Positions 7,085-14,118 of a stretch of 17,926 nucleotides of DNA are shown here, one piece after another. The DNA is taken from positions 1-17,926 of the forward strand of contig JAMDCE010000576.1 of assembly GCA_023489135.1 (NCBI GenBank). The letters are read 5' to 3'. Each line of letters starts with the position of its first letter. Position 1 is the stretch's first letter. Made by a program: the position numbers and the translations under genes. The DNA is from Chloroflexota bacterium. GTDB lineage: Bacteria; Chloroflexota; Chloroflexia; JAMDCE01. The notes under the pieces were generated by a model. That model made no database searches. It was not told the origin of the DNA and saw only the letters and a program-made list of their open reading frames with translations.

Positions 7085-7113
7085 TTTACAAATGGGTCTG
7101 TGCTTCATATAAT
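7085..7113 (+). promoter_or_regulatory. Strong predicted promoter of the response-regulator cluster
   Basis: TTTACA at 7085-7090 and a perfect TATAAT at 7108-7113 are separated by exactly 17 bases. Transcription would start near 7120, leaving a leader of about 150 bases before the GTG at 7273. The leader contains a small hairpin, TAGCTT (7164-7169) with AAGCTA (7175-7180). The insertion sequence ends 16 bases upstream of the -35, so any activator sites further upstream have been displaced by 3.2 kb. Confidence 0.7.
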
Positions 7114-7115
7114 GG

Positions 7116-7134
7116 TTATTAAGAGTTGTTAAGA
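7116..7134 (+). promoter_or_regulatory. Tandem direct repeats at the start site: possible response-regulator operator
   Basis: TTATTAAGA (7116-7124) and TTGTTAAGA (7126-7134) are direct repeats ten bases apart. This is the one-turn spacing used by OmpR/PhoB-type regulators, and the adjacent genes encode two such proteins. The position, just after the -10 box and over the start site, would suit repression, for example autoregulation. No copy was seen elsewhere in the window. Confidence 0.4.
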
Positions 7135-7272
7135 TAAGGGAAGAGCCGACTTCAAGGTTCTCTTAGCTTTCTCGAAGCTAGCTCTCGCTTGTTGCGTTCG
7201 TGTGTTATCGTTCGGGATCGAGTTGACCGAAGCCAATGGCTGTCGGCAGCTCAAGCGTAGGGTTATCTGTTA

Positions 7273-7998
7273 GTGCATACGACCCAGGATCAGACAAGCA
7301 CGAATATCCTCCTCATCGGTGAGGATGAGCGCAGCTGCAAGCTGGTATCTTTCGTACTGGCGGAAGAAGGTCTTAACGTCTATACCGCCAATAACCCCCA
7401 GGCCGCGCTGGCCGTTATCACACGGCGAGATATCTCTCTGGCGATCTTGGATTGCGAAGCTCCTACCGAGTCCGATGTACACCTTTCCAGAGAGATGCGG
7501 GAGATACGGCGCGACCTGTCAACGATGCTTCTGGTAAATGCCGGCAATCGTGTCGAGACCCTGCTGGCGACTCAGTGCTTCGACGATTATGTGGTCAAGC
7601 CGTATTCCTACACTGAGCTCGTCGCCCGCGTACGGACAGCCCTGCGCCGGTCCGCTCGCGAAGCTCAGACTGATCGCGTGGTAATGAACGTGGCTGGACT
7701 GGAGCTGGACGTATCCTCGCTCACCGCGGTCCTTCCTAACGGCAAGAAGATCATTCTGTCGCCCACCGAGATGAAAGTTCTTCGCTGCTTGATGTCCAGG
7801 CCGGGCAAGGTGATTAGCCGAGAGAAGTTGAGCGAGAGTGTGTGGGGTTCCGGGTGCGGCGACGATAGCTACGTCCGTGTTTGCATCAGCAGGGTGCGCC
7901 GCAAGCTGGGGGAGCACGACGGAGAAGGATACATCGAGGCTGTGCGAGGAGCGGGTTACAGATTGAGCGTAAGAGATTCCCGACAGCCCGGGATTTGA
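7273..7998 (+). CDS. OmpR/PhoB-type response regulator with an atypical receiver
   Basis: A 241-aa two-component regulator: receiver at about 10-125, winged-helix DNA-binding domain at about 135-235 (LSPTEMKVLRCLMSRPGKVI, VCISRVRRKLG, VRGAGYRL). The phospho-acceptor is D60 (AILDCEAP) and the conserved lysine is K109 (VVKPY). The usual Thr/Ser that switches conformation is replaced by N89 (LLVNAGN), and the first residue of the N-terminal acidic group is G16, leaving E17 and D18. It may therefore be only partly phosphorylation-dependent. The start is GTG 7273, with only a weak SD. It is the first gene after the 7085-7113 promoter and is followed by 346 non-coding bases before a second regulator of the same type. 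Confidence 0.88.
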   Translation: MHTTQDQTSTNILLIGEDERSCKLVSFVLAEEGLNVYTANNPQAALAVITRRDISLAILDCEAPTESDVHLSREMREIRRDLSTMLLVNAGNRVETLLATQCFDDYVVKPYSYTELVARVRTALRRSAREAQTDRVVMNVAGLELDVSSLTAVLPNGKKIILSPTEMKVLRCLMSRPGKVISREKLSESVWGSGCGDDSYVRVCISRVRRKLGEHDGEGYIEAVRGAGYRLSVRDSRQPGI

Positions 7999-8344
7999 AC
8001 TAAAGAATTGTAAGTATTCCGGAGGGCATTTTTTACCGAAGGTTTGTCGAAAAGGAAGTAGAATGGTTAGGACTGTGTGTGGTGAAGCACACAGTCGTTC
8101 TGGAACTAAATAGCTGGGTTGTGGCTCGGGGCGATGTTGGGCCGGACGCGGTTGTAGCGACTGATCCGTCTCCTGCTAGACGCACAGGATTCGCTATGCA
8201 AGGGATATTGCGCGAAAGGACTGCGAGCGAGAAAGCTTCGAGCTATTTGCTTTTGGCCCAAGGTTGGAACGATGGCAAGCTCCGGCGGTCGGGGTCGGGA
8301 GGAATGAATGCGCAAGTGGCCGGAATGATCAAGGAGGTCTGAAC
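7999..8344 (+). other. Intergenic stretch between the two OmpR-type regulators
   Basis: It contains a GAGGGCATTTTTT segment (8022-8034) directly after the first regulator that could weakly terminate transcription, a clean hairpin at 8071-8096, and the strong SD AAGGAGG (8331-8337) of the next gene. I see no convincing promoter. An 87-codon open frame at 8079-8342 is not supported as a gene. Confidence 0.5.
8071..8096 (+). promoter_or_regulatory. Nine-base-pair hairpin of unknown role
   Basis: GACTGTGTG (8071-8079) pairs perfectly with CACACAGTC (8088-8096) around an eight-base loop. There is no T-run after it, so it is not a standard terminator. It could be an operator palindrome or an RNA processing/stability element in the leader of the second regulator. 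Confidence 0.4.
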
Positions 8345-9034
8345 ATGAACGTGCTGGTGGTCGATGATGACCCGATGATCCTCAAGGTGGCCAAGTTCAT
8401 CCTGACCGACGCGGGCTATAGCGTGACTGCCGCCTCCACCATTCGGGCCGCATGGGACCACGTCCAGGAAAAAGATCCCGATCTCATAATCCTCGACGTG
8501 ACGATGCCGGACGGAGACGGCTTCGAGTTCTGCGATCAATTGCGACAGGATAGCTATAAAGTGCCGATCATATTCCTAACCGGCAGGGGAGATATGGGCA
8601 CTAAATTGTACGGACTTGAACTCGGAGCCGACGACTACATCGTAAAGCCTTTTGAGCCGGCAGAGCTTCTGGCGCGTGCCAGGGTGGTGTTGCGGCGCTT
8701 CAAGGTTTCGGGGTCGCTGGTTCCACGTACGGTCGTCAAAGTCGGAGGTGTGAAACTGGACACCAGCGAGCTGAAAGTCACCTTGCCGGACAAGAGGGTG
8801 GTGGATCTGACGCCCACCGAAATGAAAATCCTGCATTGTCTCATGGAGAACGCCGGGCACGTTGTTTCCCGAGATAACCTCCTGGATTCCATCTGGAATT
8901 GGGAGCACGAGAGTGCCTTGAGTGAGATCGCCGTCTACATTAGTCGTTTGAGAAAGAAGATCGAGCCCGATCCATCCAATCCGATATACATTCAAGTTAT
9001 CCGGGGGGTAGGGTACAGATTTGCGCGTCAGTAA
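8345..9034 (+). CDS. OmpR/PhoB-type response regulator (canonical)
   Basis: A 229-aa regulator with an intact receiver: acidic residues D7-D9, phospho-acceptor D51 (IILDVTMP), T79 (FLTGRGD) and K101 (IVKPFEP). The winged-helix domain covers about 130-228 (LTPTEMKILHCLMENAGHVV, VYISRLRKKIE, VIRGVGYRF). ATG 8345 is chosen because AAGGAGG sits seven bases upstream and the receiver begins immediately; a longer in-frame start at 8264 has neither feature. The histidine kinase gene starts 14 bases before this gene's stop, so the two are coupled and form the obvious cognate pair. Its DNA-binding domain is similar in layout to that of the regulator at 7273, suggesting duplication. Confidence 0.93.
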   Translation: MNVLVVDDDPMILKVAKFILTDAGYSVTAASTIRAAWDHVQEKDPDLIILDVTMPDGDGFEFCDQLRQDSYKVPIIFLTGRGDMGTKLYGLELGADDYIVKPFEPAELLARARVVLRRFKVSGSLVPRTVVKVGGVKLDTSELKVTLPDKRVVDLTPTEMKILHCLMENAGHVVSRDNLLDSIWNWEHESALSEIAVYISRLRKKIEPDPSNPIYIQVIRGVGYRFARQ

Positions 9035-9863
9035 AACAGTGATAGGCAGTTTGGGACGTAAATCGCTGCCGACCGAATCTTGCGAGGTCTTGTCGTCAAG
9101 AAGCAGCGTGCGCGAGCAGGATAGCCTAGAGGATTGCGCGCTGGTTCCTGTTCACGAGATAATGCAGGTGCTGCCGGTGGTCTCTCACGAAATGCGAACC
9201 CCTTTGACCACGATCTCGGCGCTGGCCAGTCTGATGCTGGCAGACAAGGGTGGCGAGCTAAATCCTCTGCAGCGCGATTTTCTAACTTCGATTCAAATGA
9301 GTGCCCGACATCTCAACCGGATAGCCGAGCACATCTTGGACGTGTATCTGGCAGAGGTGGGGCAGTTCGAGATGCATTGGGAATTCGTCGACATAACTCA
9401 AATCATACTTACCGCGGTGGCGGATCTGGGGCCCATGGCCGCGAAGGTAAGAGTTCATACCCCGAACCCTGATGGCGCTGATTTGCCTGGGGTGATGGGG
9501 GATCGCAGGCGGCTCGAACGGGCTTTGGTCAGCATACTGGTTGCCGCCATCAAATGTAGCTCCGAGGCCGGCCGGGTTGATGTTGGTGTTCTGCAGGTAG
9601 GAGACGAACTAAACCTGAGCGTTGAGGCTGGCGAGAACGGCGAGTTGGCTCAAGATGGTCGGCCATCTCCTGCCACTACCGGGTCGGCCAGATCACCGAG
9701 GCCACGCCCTAAAGGCTGCGGAGCTGCTGTTAGCCAGTTTGGTTTGGGTCTAAGGGCTGCGGAGCTAACCGCCCAGCAACACGGCGGCAGAATCTTGATC
9801 AAGAACCCGGGAGGAGGTGAAACTGCTTTCTATCTCTGTCTTCCGATTCCGAATTGTAGATAA
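9021..9863 (+). CDS. Soluble histidine kinase with a degenerate ATP-binding domain
   Basis: A 280-aa protein with no membrane segment and no recognisable sensor domain in its first 45 residues. The HisKA dimerisation and phosphotransfer helix is intact (SHEMRTPLTTI, H56). The HATPase domain is eroded. At the N-box, both usual asparagines are lost (S171 and A175 in ALVSILVAAIK). The G1-box aspartate is replaced by A203 (VEAGENGEL). The lid region is a serine/proline-rich stretch (215-230). The late GLGL motif (241-244) remains. Such a protein probably cannot autophosphorylate alone; it could act as a phosphatase, scaffold or acceptor for another kinase. TTG 9021 is the likely start, with GGGTAGGG upstream and overlap with the regulator gene. 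GTG 9039 is possible but lacks an SD. Family call firm, activity uncertain. Confidence 0.8.
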   Translation: MRVSKTVIGSLGRKSLPTESCEVLSSRSSVREQDSLEDCALVPVHEIMQVLPVVSHEMRTPLTTISALASLMLADKGGELNPLQRDFLTSIQMSARHLNRIAEHILDVYLAEVGQFEMHWEFVDITQIILTAVADLGPMAAKVRVHTPNPDGADLPGVMGDRRRLERALVSILVAAIKCSSEAGRVDVGVLQVGDELNLSVEAGENGELAQDGRPSPATTGSARSPRPRPKGCGAAVSQFGLGLRAAELTAQQHGGRILIKNPGGGETAFYLCLPIPNCR

Positions 9864-10069
9864 CCTGTTGCTCAACTCCACACTTTAGCACCGGAAAAGC
9901 CCCAAGATTAAGATGTTGTTAGCCCTGTCCGGTTTCATCCCGCGCCTCTTTTTAACTCCGTGATGCATCATTATCCTGTGATACCCAGCTAGCGTGCCTC
10001 TGCACTCTGGCTGAGAGTCGTTTCCTGGGCCGGGTTCCTCACTTAAGCCAAGGAGCCGAGCTGATTCTG

Positions 10070-10453
10070 ATGCCGACGAAAGCGCAGCGGATGAAAACGA
10101 TTGCCGTTCTTGTCGAGCACGAGATTACGCGAAGACTCATTTCGCACGTGCTGGAGGAGGAGGGATTCGTGGTCCTACAGATTGATGCCGCGTCCGTGGG
10201 AACCGACCACCTCGTGCCCGGGCATCCTGACGTAATTGTGCTGGATGCGCAATTGAGCGTGGCGAACAGCTACGCCCTTTGCCGAGATTTCTCAAGTAGT
10301 CCAACGCTAAGGGGAACCCGAATAGTGATGTTCGGACACAAGTGTACGTCTGTGGAACGACTTGCCGGTCTTCGCGCCGGCGCGGATGAGTTTATCTCCG
10401 GCCCGTTCGATTACGCCGAGTTACTGGCCAGGATCGAGAAGTACTGGCGCTGA
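10070..10453 (+). CDS. Stand-alone pseudo-receiver domain protein
   Basis: A 127-aa single receiver domain without an output domain. The candidate phospho-acceptor D59 (VIVLDAQL) is present. The conserved lysine is replaced by G111 (FISGPFD), the switch Thr by G89 (VMFGHK), and the acidic pair is E16/H17. It is therefore probably not phosphorylated in the usual way and may serve as a binding decoy or allosteric partner in the cluster. ATG 10070 is used; AGGAG (10051-10055) is 14 bases upstream, rather far. ATG 10091 would remove seven non-conserved residues. It lies about 200 bases after the kinase gene, a stretch with only a TGATGCATCA palindrome (9961-9970), and converges with algD, whose stop is 26 bases away. 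Confidence 0.72.
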   Translation: MPTKAQRMKTIAVLVEHEITRRLISHVLEEEGFVVLQIDAASVGTDHLVPGHPDVIVLDAQLSVANSYALCRDFSSSPTLRGTRIVMFGHKCTSVERLAGLRAGADEFISGPFDYAELLARIEKYWR

Positions 10454-10479
10454 ACCGGTAGGGTGTCCCGAAGAATGCG

Positions 10480-11796
10480 TTACCAGGCAATGCCATAGTA
10501 AGCACCGTTCATGGACCTTGGGTCATCGACCAATCGAACGAGGTCCACCAGGACCTGTCCCGGACGCAGCCGCTGCGGGATGTCGGCAAAGGTCGGCTCT
10601 CTATTGGCCACTACCACCACCTGGACCCGCTCCAGGACCTGCTCCACGGAATCGCGCAGCAGGTTGGCGATATGAGGAAGCTGGCGTTCGATGAAGGCTT
10701 TGTTGGTCCCTACCAGGTTGGCCAGCGAGACGTTGGGATCGTATACCCAAACCTTGTAGCCTTTGCCCATAAGGGTCTCGATCATACTCACGGTGGGGCT
10801 TTCGCGGAGGTCATCGGTTCCGGCTTTGAAGCTCAGGCCGAGCACGCCAATCCTGTTCTTGCCTAAACGACGAATCAATTGGATACCCCGGCTCATCTGC
10901 ATCTCGTTGCTGGGCAGGATCGCTTCCAAAACGGGCGCCGAGAGGTCTCGCTTCTTCAAGCGATAGAGCAGCGCCCGAACGTCTTTGGGCAGGCACGAGC
11001 CACCGAAGGCGTAACCCGGCTTCAGGTAAGCAGCCGACAGATTCAGCTTCGTATCGAGGCAGAAGATGTTCATTACTTCGTGACTGTCAACGCCCTCAGC
11101 CTGGCAGAGATTGCCGATTTCGTTGGCGAAGGCGATCTTCAAGGCGTGGAAAGTATTGTCCAGGTACTTCACCATTTCCGCCGCGCGCAGGCTGGTTCGC
11201 ACGATGGGGGCATCGAGGTGCTGATAGAGACGTGCCACCGGGTCCCCGCCTCTGTCAATCATTTCACCGATGACGGTGCGAGCAGGAAACTTGAAATCGC
11301 GGACCGCCGCTCCTTCTCTGAGGAACTCCGGGTTGACCACTACGCTGAGGTCCTCGCCGGCGGTGCGTCCGGAAGAGGATTGCAGCGTGGGGATGATCAC
11401 CGTTTCGGTGGTGGACGGCAACACGGTGCTGCGCACCACGACGGTGTGCCCGGCGCGCTTTTGCCGCAGGGCTGCGCCGATTTGCTCACACACCCGGCGA
11501 ATGTGCTGCAGGTCCAGCGCACCCACCTCGGTGCTTGGCGTGCCCACGCATATGATAGATAGATCGCTGTCTCCAACGGCCTCGACTGCGTTTTCAGTGG
11601 CCCGCAAACGCCCGACTCGGACTGTCTCGGCTACCATTTCGTCCAGTCCCGGTTCTACTATCGGGCTGCGGCCCTCGTTCAAGGTGGCCACTTTGCTCGG
11701 ATTCAGGTCCACGCCGATGACGTCGTGACCATCGGAAGACAGGCACGCCGCCGAAACACAACCGACATAGCCAAGGCCAAAAATACTGATTTTCAT
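10480..11796 (-). CDS. algD: GDP-mannose 6-dehydrogenase (AlgD-like)
   Basis: A 438-aa cytoplasmic dehydrogenase of the UDP-glucose/GDP-mannose family that oxidises GDP-mannose to GDP-mannuronate with two NAD+. The Rossmann motif FGLGYVG is at 6-12. SPIVEPGL (44-51), ICVGTPS (82-88), NPEFLREG (155-162), FANEIGN (223-229), the catalytic C268 in GGSCLPKDVRAL and SFKAGTDDLRESP (322-334) all match Pseudomonas AlgD closely, including the catalytic cysteine position. That favours GDP-mannose over UDP-glucose as substrate. ATG 11796 is chosen: it overlaps the stop of the LuxR-type gene as ATGA and begins with the family MKISIFG; ATG 11808 would add four residues. No other alginate genes are in the window, so the product polymer is unknown; a mannuronate-containing surface glycan is inferred. 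Confidence 0.9.
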   Translation of the reverse strand: MKISIFGLGYVGCVSAACLSSDGHDVIGVDLNPSKVATLNEGRSPIVEPGLDEMVAETVRVGRLRATENAVEAVGDSDLSIICVGTPSTEVGALDLQHIRRVCEQIGAALRQKRAGHTVVVRSTVLPSTTETVIIPTLQSSSGRTAGEDLSVVVNPEFLREGAAVRDFKFPARTVIGEMIDRGGDPVARLYQHLDAPIVRTSLRAAEMVKYLDNTFHALKIAFANEIGNLCQAEGVDSHEVMNIFCLDTKLNLSAAYLKPGYAFGGSCLPKDVRALLYRLKKRDLSAPVLEAILPSNEMQMSRGIQLIRRLGKNRIGVLGLSFKAGTDDLRESPTVSMIETLMGKGYKVWVYDPNVSLANLVGTNKAFIERQLPHIANLLRDSVEQVLERVQVVVVANREPTFADIPQRLRPGQVLVDLVRLVDDPRSMNGAYYGIAW

Positions 11797-12131
11797 GGGC
11801 GGATCCATTTCAGCCGTGTAGCCAGGGCCACCGCTTCGGCTCGCGATTCAACTCCCAGTCGATCCAGAACCTTCCTTATCCGTCTGCCGGCGGAATCGGA
11901 ATTGCTGGAGAGCGCCCGGGCGATCTGTTTGCTACCTGCCCCTTGGGCCAGCAACTCCAGAATGTGACGATCCGAAGAGTCAGGCTCAATCACATCGAGA
12001 ATCCGACCTCTGCTCAGTCGCTGCTCCCAGGATCGAGTCATTCTAAGGGTGTGTCTATCCTCTATCTCGTTGTAGGTTATTACTCCCACCAGGAGCAGAC
12101 TACTGTTGTCGAGCGAATTGTTTGTTCCCAT
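11793..12131 (-). CDS. Small LuxR/GerE-type helix-turn-helix protein
   Basis: A 112-aa protein whose C-terminal half (about 50-106) is a GerE-type DNA-binding domain: ILELLAQGAGSKQIARAL, then a variant recognition helix (SSNSDSAGRRIRKVLDRLGV) and SRAEAVALA. The N-terminal 48 residues (with LLLVGVITYNEI) match no receiver or ligand-binding domain I recognise. With no sensory domain, it may be constitutive or need a partner protein. The recognition helix lacks the usual TVKxH pattern, so the DNA site may be unusual. It lies 80 bases downstream of the GHMP kinase gene and its stop overlaps the algD start, so it is probably part of the polysaccharide operon and a candidate local regulator. The start ATG 12131 has only a weak SD (CAGG). 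Confidence 0.7.
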   Translation of the reverse strand: MGTNNSLDNSSLLLVGVITYNEIEDRHTLRMTRSWEQRLSRGRILDVIEPDSSDRHILELLAQGAGSKQIARALSSNSDSAGRRIRKVLDRLGVESRAEAVALATRLKWIRP

Positions 12132-12211
12132 TTGTGTTGCCTGAAGAGGATATCGGAGATCTGGAATAGCAGCTCCGGCTGCACTGATCCGTCGTACACG
12201 CGCCTCTAAGC

Positions 12212-13282
12212 TTAACTCTTGTTTCGCCGCAGTTCCTTTTCACAACCGTTGATGCAATCAAGAGGTAAGCTGTGAGCCGTGTGCATGAGGATTCTTGCTC
12301 CTCCGGACTCGAATCGGAAATCCATTCGCCGCAGCCCTTCGCTTTCGAGCGCGTCGGTCACTGCCGCTTGTCGGTCGGGATTACAGTAGAACATCAGGAA
12401 TCCCCCTCCACCGGCTCCGGTCAGCTTGCCACCCGCCGCACCCTTAACGCGCGCCATTTGATACCAGCGATCGATTTCCGCGTTCGAGATGCCTGTGGCC
12501 AGCCGCCTCTTCTCTATCCAGCTTTCGTGCAGCAGCGCTCCGAATTGATCCAGTTGCCCGGCGGCAAGTAGCCTGCGGACCTCGACCGCTATCGCCTTGA
12601 TGGAGTGGAGCGAAGCCACGGTTGAGCCATCGTCTATCTGCGAGGACTGCTTTTGCTCCCTGAGTATCGTCGTCGAGTTGTGGGCAGACCCGGTGAAGAA
12701 AAGCATCAACCGTTCTTCCAGCGCCCGCATCTTCTCGGGCTCGATCTCAAGAGACTCGCGCACTACAGCGCCATCTTTCTGAAAGAAGAACGCGTTCAAT
12801 CCGCCGTAGGAACAGGCGTACTGGTCCTGCTTGCCGATAGGCATGCCCAGCTTCTCGATCTCGATGCGGCAGGCCGTTTCGGCCAGCTCCTGCTTGCTCA
12901 GGGGAAGCTCCCTGAGCGTGGCGAGGGCCGTGGTAATCGCTACGGCGACGGCGCTGGAGGAGCCGAGGCCGGTGCCGGGTGGCACCTCCGATGCCAGGAA
13001 TAACGAAAGCCCCTGGGTGAAGCCGAATTCGTGCAGGATGGCGCGAGGCAGGCTGAGCTCGCCTTCCCAAAACAGCGACTCCCTGCAGTTGTGGCGATAG
13101 AAGGTATGGTAGTCCGAGGACGATATCTGGATATCGCGTCCTTCGATGACGTTGACGAATACGTAGAAGTGCTTGTCTATGGCTGCGCTGACCACCATCC
13201 CGCCGTGTCTCGAATAGTAGGCGGCCAGGTCTGTGCCTCCTCCGGCGAGACTGATACGAACGGGTGCGCGGGCTATTAGCAT
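12212..13282 (-). CDS. hddA: GHMP sugar kinase, D-glycero-alpha-D-manno-heptose 7-phosphate kinase type
   Basis: A 356-aa GHMP-superfamily kinase. The N-terminus MLIARAPVRISLAGGGTDLAAYY and the following IDKHFYVFVN are typical of the HddA group, which phosphorylates D-glycero-D-manno-heptose 7-phosphate at C1 for GDP-heptose synthesis. The ATP-binding PPGTGLGSSSA motif is at 101-111 and the C-terminal GHMP motif KLTGAGGGGFLMF at 286-298. IEKLGMPIGKQDQYA (142-156) fits the substrate-side region. ATG 13282 is chosen because AGGGGG lies a few bases upstream and the conserved domain starts at once; the open frame continues 44 codons further upstream without matching the family. It appears first in a minus-strand group with the LuxR-type and algD genes. 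Related fucose or other sugar kinases are the alternative. Confidence 0.82.
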   Translation of the reverse strand: MLIARAPVRISLAGGGTDLAAYYSRHGGMVVSAAIDKHFYVFVNVIEGRDIQISSSDYHTFYRHNCRESLFWEGELSLPRAILHEFGFTQGLSLFLASEVPPGTGLGSSSAVAVAITTALATLRELPLSKQELAETACRIEIEKLGMPIGKQDQYACSYGGLNAFFFQKDGAVVRESLEIEPEKMRALEERLMLFFTGSAHNSTTILREQKQSSQIDDGSTVASLHSIKAIAVEVRRLLAAGQLDQFGALLHESWIEKRRLATGISNAEIDRWYQMARVKGAAGGKLTGAGGGGFLMFYCNPDRQAAVTDALESEGLRRMDFRFESGGARILMHTAHSLPLDCINGCEKELRRNKS

Positions 13283-13407
13283 GTGACCCCCTGGCAACGG
13301 TGGGAACTGCTGGTACTTCACGCGGCTTAGCTCTATGCTATCCGAGCAAGGTAAAAAACTGCTTACTAAGGGCGCTCGTAGCTTAACAATTCTGTTATGT
13401 GCCAATA

Positions 13408-13436
13408 TTGACAAGCGCGGAACCGGGTGCTATATT
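13408..13436 (+). promoter_or_regulatory. Near-consensus promoter of the TetR/two-component operon
   Basis: A perfect TTGACA (13408-13413), 17-base spacer, then TATATT (13431-13436) with TG in extended -10 position (13428-13429). Transcription would begin near 13443, inside the palindrome at 13441-13458. The core resembles the promoter at 155-184: both begin TTGACAA and end GGGTGCTATA. Confidence 0.75.
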
Positions 13437-13440
13437 CGCG

Positions 13441-13458
13441 ATACCAAACGTTTGGTAT
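13441..13458 (+). promoter_or_regulatory. Perfect 18-bp palindromic operator at the TetR start site
   Basis: ATACCAAACGTTTGGTAT is a perfect palindrome placed five bases after the -10 box, over the expected start of transcription and 42 bases before the TetR start codon. Size, symmetry and position are those of a TetR-family operator that blocks its own promoter. The CAAAC/GTTTG half-sites resemble those of acyl-CoA-responsive regulators such as PsrA, which is suggestive only. Confidence 0.75.
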
Positions 13459-13500
13459 AACCTCCTGGTTGTTGTCGCTGATTTCTTTTCTGGAGTTTGC

Positions 13501-14118
13501 GTGGTCAGCAATTCGGCGATGCCCGAGAAAATCAGGGTCACCCCGGCAGAGCTTCGAAAGGTGGCCAGCAGGCTGTTCAAGGAGCGGGGCTACCACGGCA
13601 CGTCGATGCAGGACCTCGCCGATGCGGTAGGATTGTACAAGGGCAGTCTTTACCACCATATCCCTTCCAAAGAGCATCTCCTGTTCTTGATCGTTAGCTC
13701 GGCGCTGGAGCAGACCAGCGCATCTCTGGCTTCCATCTGCGCTCTCGAAGCTTCTCCTTTAGAGAAATTGAGGGCCGCCATTTCTCACCACGTTCGCTAC
13801 TCCGTTTCTTCTCAAAACGATTTATCGGTTTTGTTGGAGGATACGAAGCATCTTTCGCAGGATTTCAGACGCCAGATCGTCGCCCAGCAGCACCGTTACG
13901 AACAGCTGCTGGGGGCGATTCTGGAAGAGGGGATGGAAAAGGGGGTCTTTCGAAGGACCAACGTCAGAATGGCCACCTTCAGCATTCTGGGGATCTGCAA
14001 CTGGATTTACCGCTGGTACTCTCCGGACGGTCCTCTAAACCCCGAGGAGATCGGGGAGTTCTTTTTCGATTTCGTTTGCCGCGGTCTAATACAAGATGTC
14101 TCAGCGGAAAAGGGATAA
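13501..14118 (+). CDS. TetR-family transcriptional regulator
   Basis: A 205-aa repressor-type protein. The TetR DNA-binding domain covers about 14-60, with VASRLFKERGYHGTSMQDLADAVGLYKGSLYHHIPSKEHLL in family order. The C-terminal ligand domain (about 80-195), with HRYEQLLGAILEEGMEKGVF and ILGICNWIYRWYSPDGPLNPEEIGE, resembles the KstR2/FadR-like group that often binds acyl-CoA esters. The real ligand cannot be told from sequence. GTG 13501 is chosen: GGAG lies five bases upstream, and the predicted transcription start (about 13443) excludes the longer in-frame start at 13399. It probably represses its own operon through the palindrome at 13441-13458. The PocR-type kinase gene begins at or just before its stop codon, so sensor and repressor are made together. 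Confidence 0.9.
   Translation: MVSNSAMPEKIRVTPAELRKVASRLFKERGYHGTSMQDLADAVGLYKGSLYHHIPSKEHLLFLIVSSALEQTSASLASICALEASPLEKLRAAISHHVRYSVSSQNDLSVLLEDTKHLSQDFRRQIVAQQHRYEQLLGAILEEGMEKGVFRRTNVRMATFSILGICNWIYRWYSPDGPLNPEEIGEFFFDFVCRGLIQDVSAEKG

Noticed and set aside
8079..8342. 87-codon plus-strand frame between the two OmpR-type regulators
   Set aside because: Its GTG start lies inside the 8071-8096 hairpin with no SD, the translation resembles no known family, and it ends on top of the next gene's SD.
9890..9933. ACCGGA...TCCGGT inverted pair after the histidine kinase gene
   Set aside because: The loop is over 30 bases and there is no T-run directly after it, so it is not a convincing terminator.
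10080..10090. GCGCAGCGG in the lone-receiver gene, like the terminal core of the insertion sequence
   Set aside because: A nine-base match without the flanking T or GGT inside a coding region is expected by chance at this GC content.
10879..11562. 227-codon plus-strand frame opposite algD
   Set aside because: It is a shadow of the strongly conserved algD gene; its translation has no recognisable motifs.
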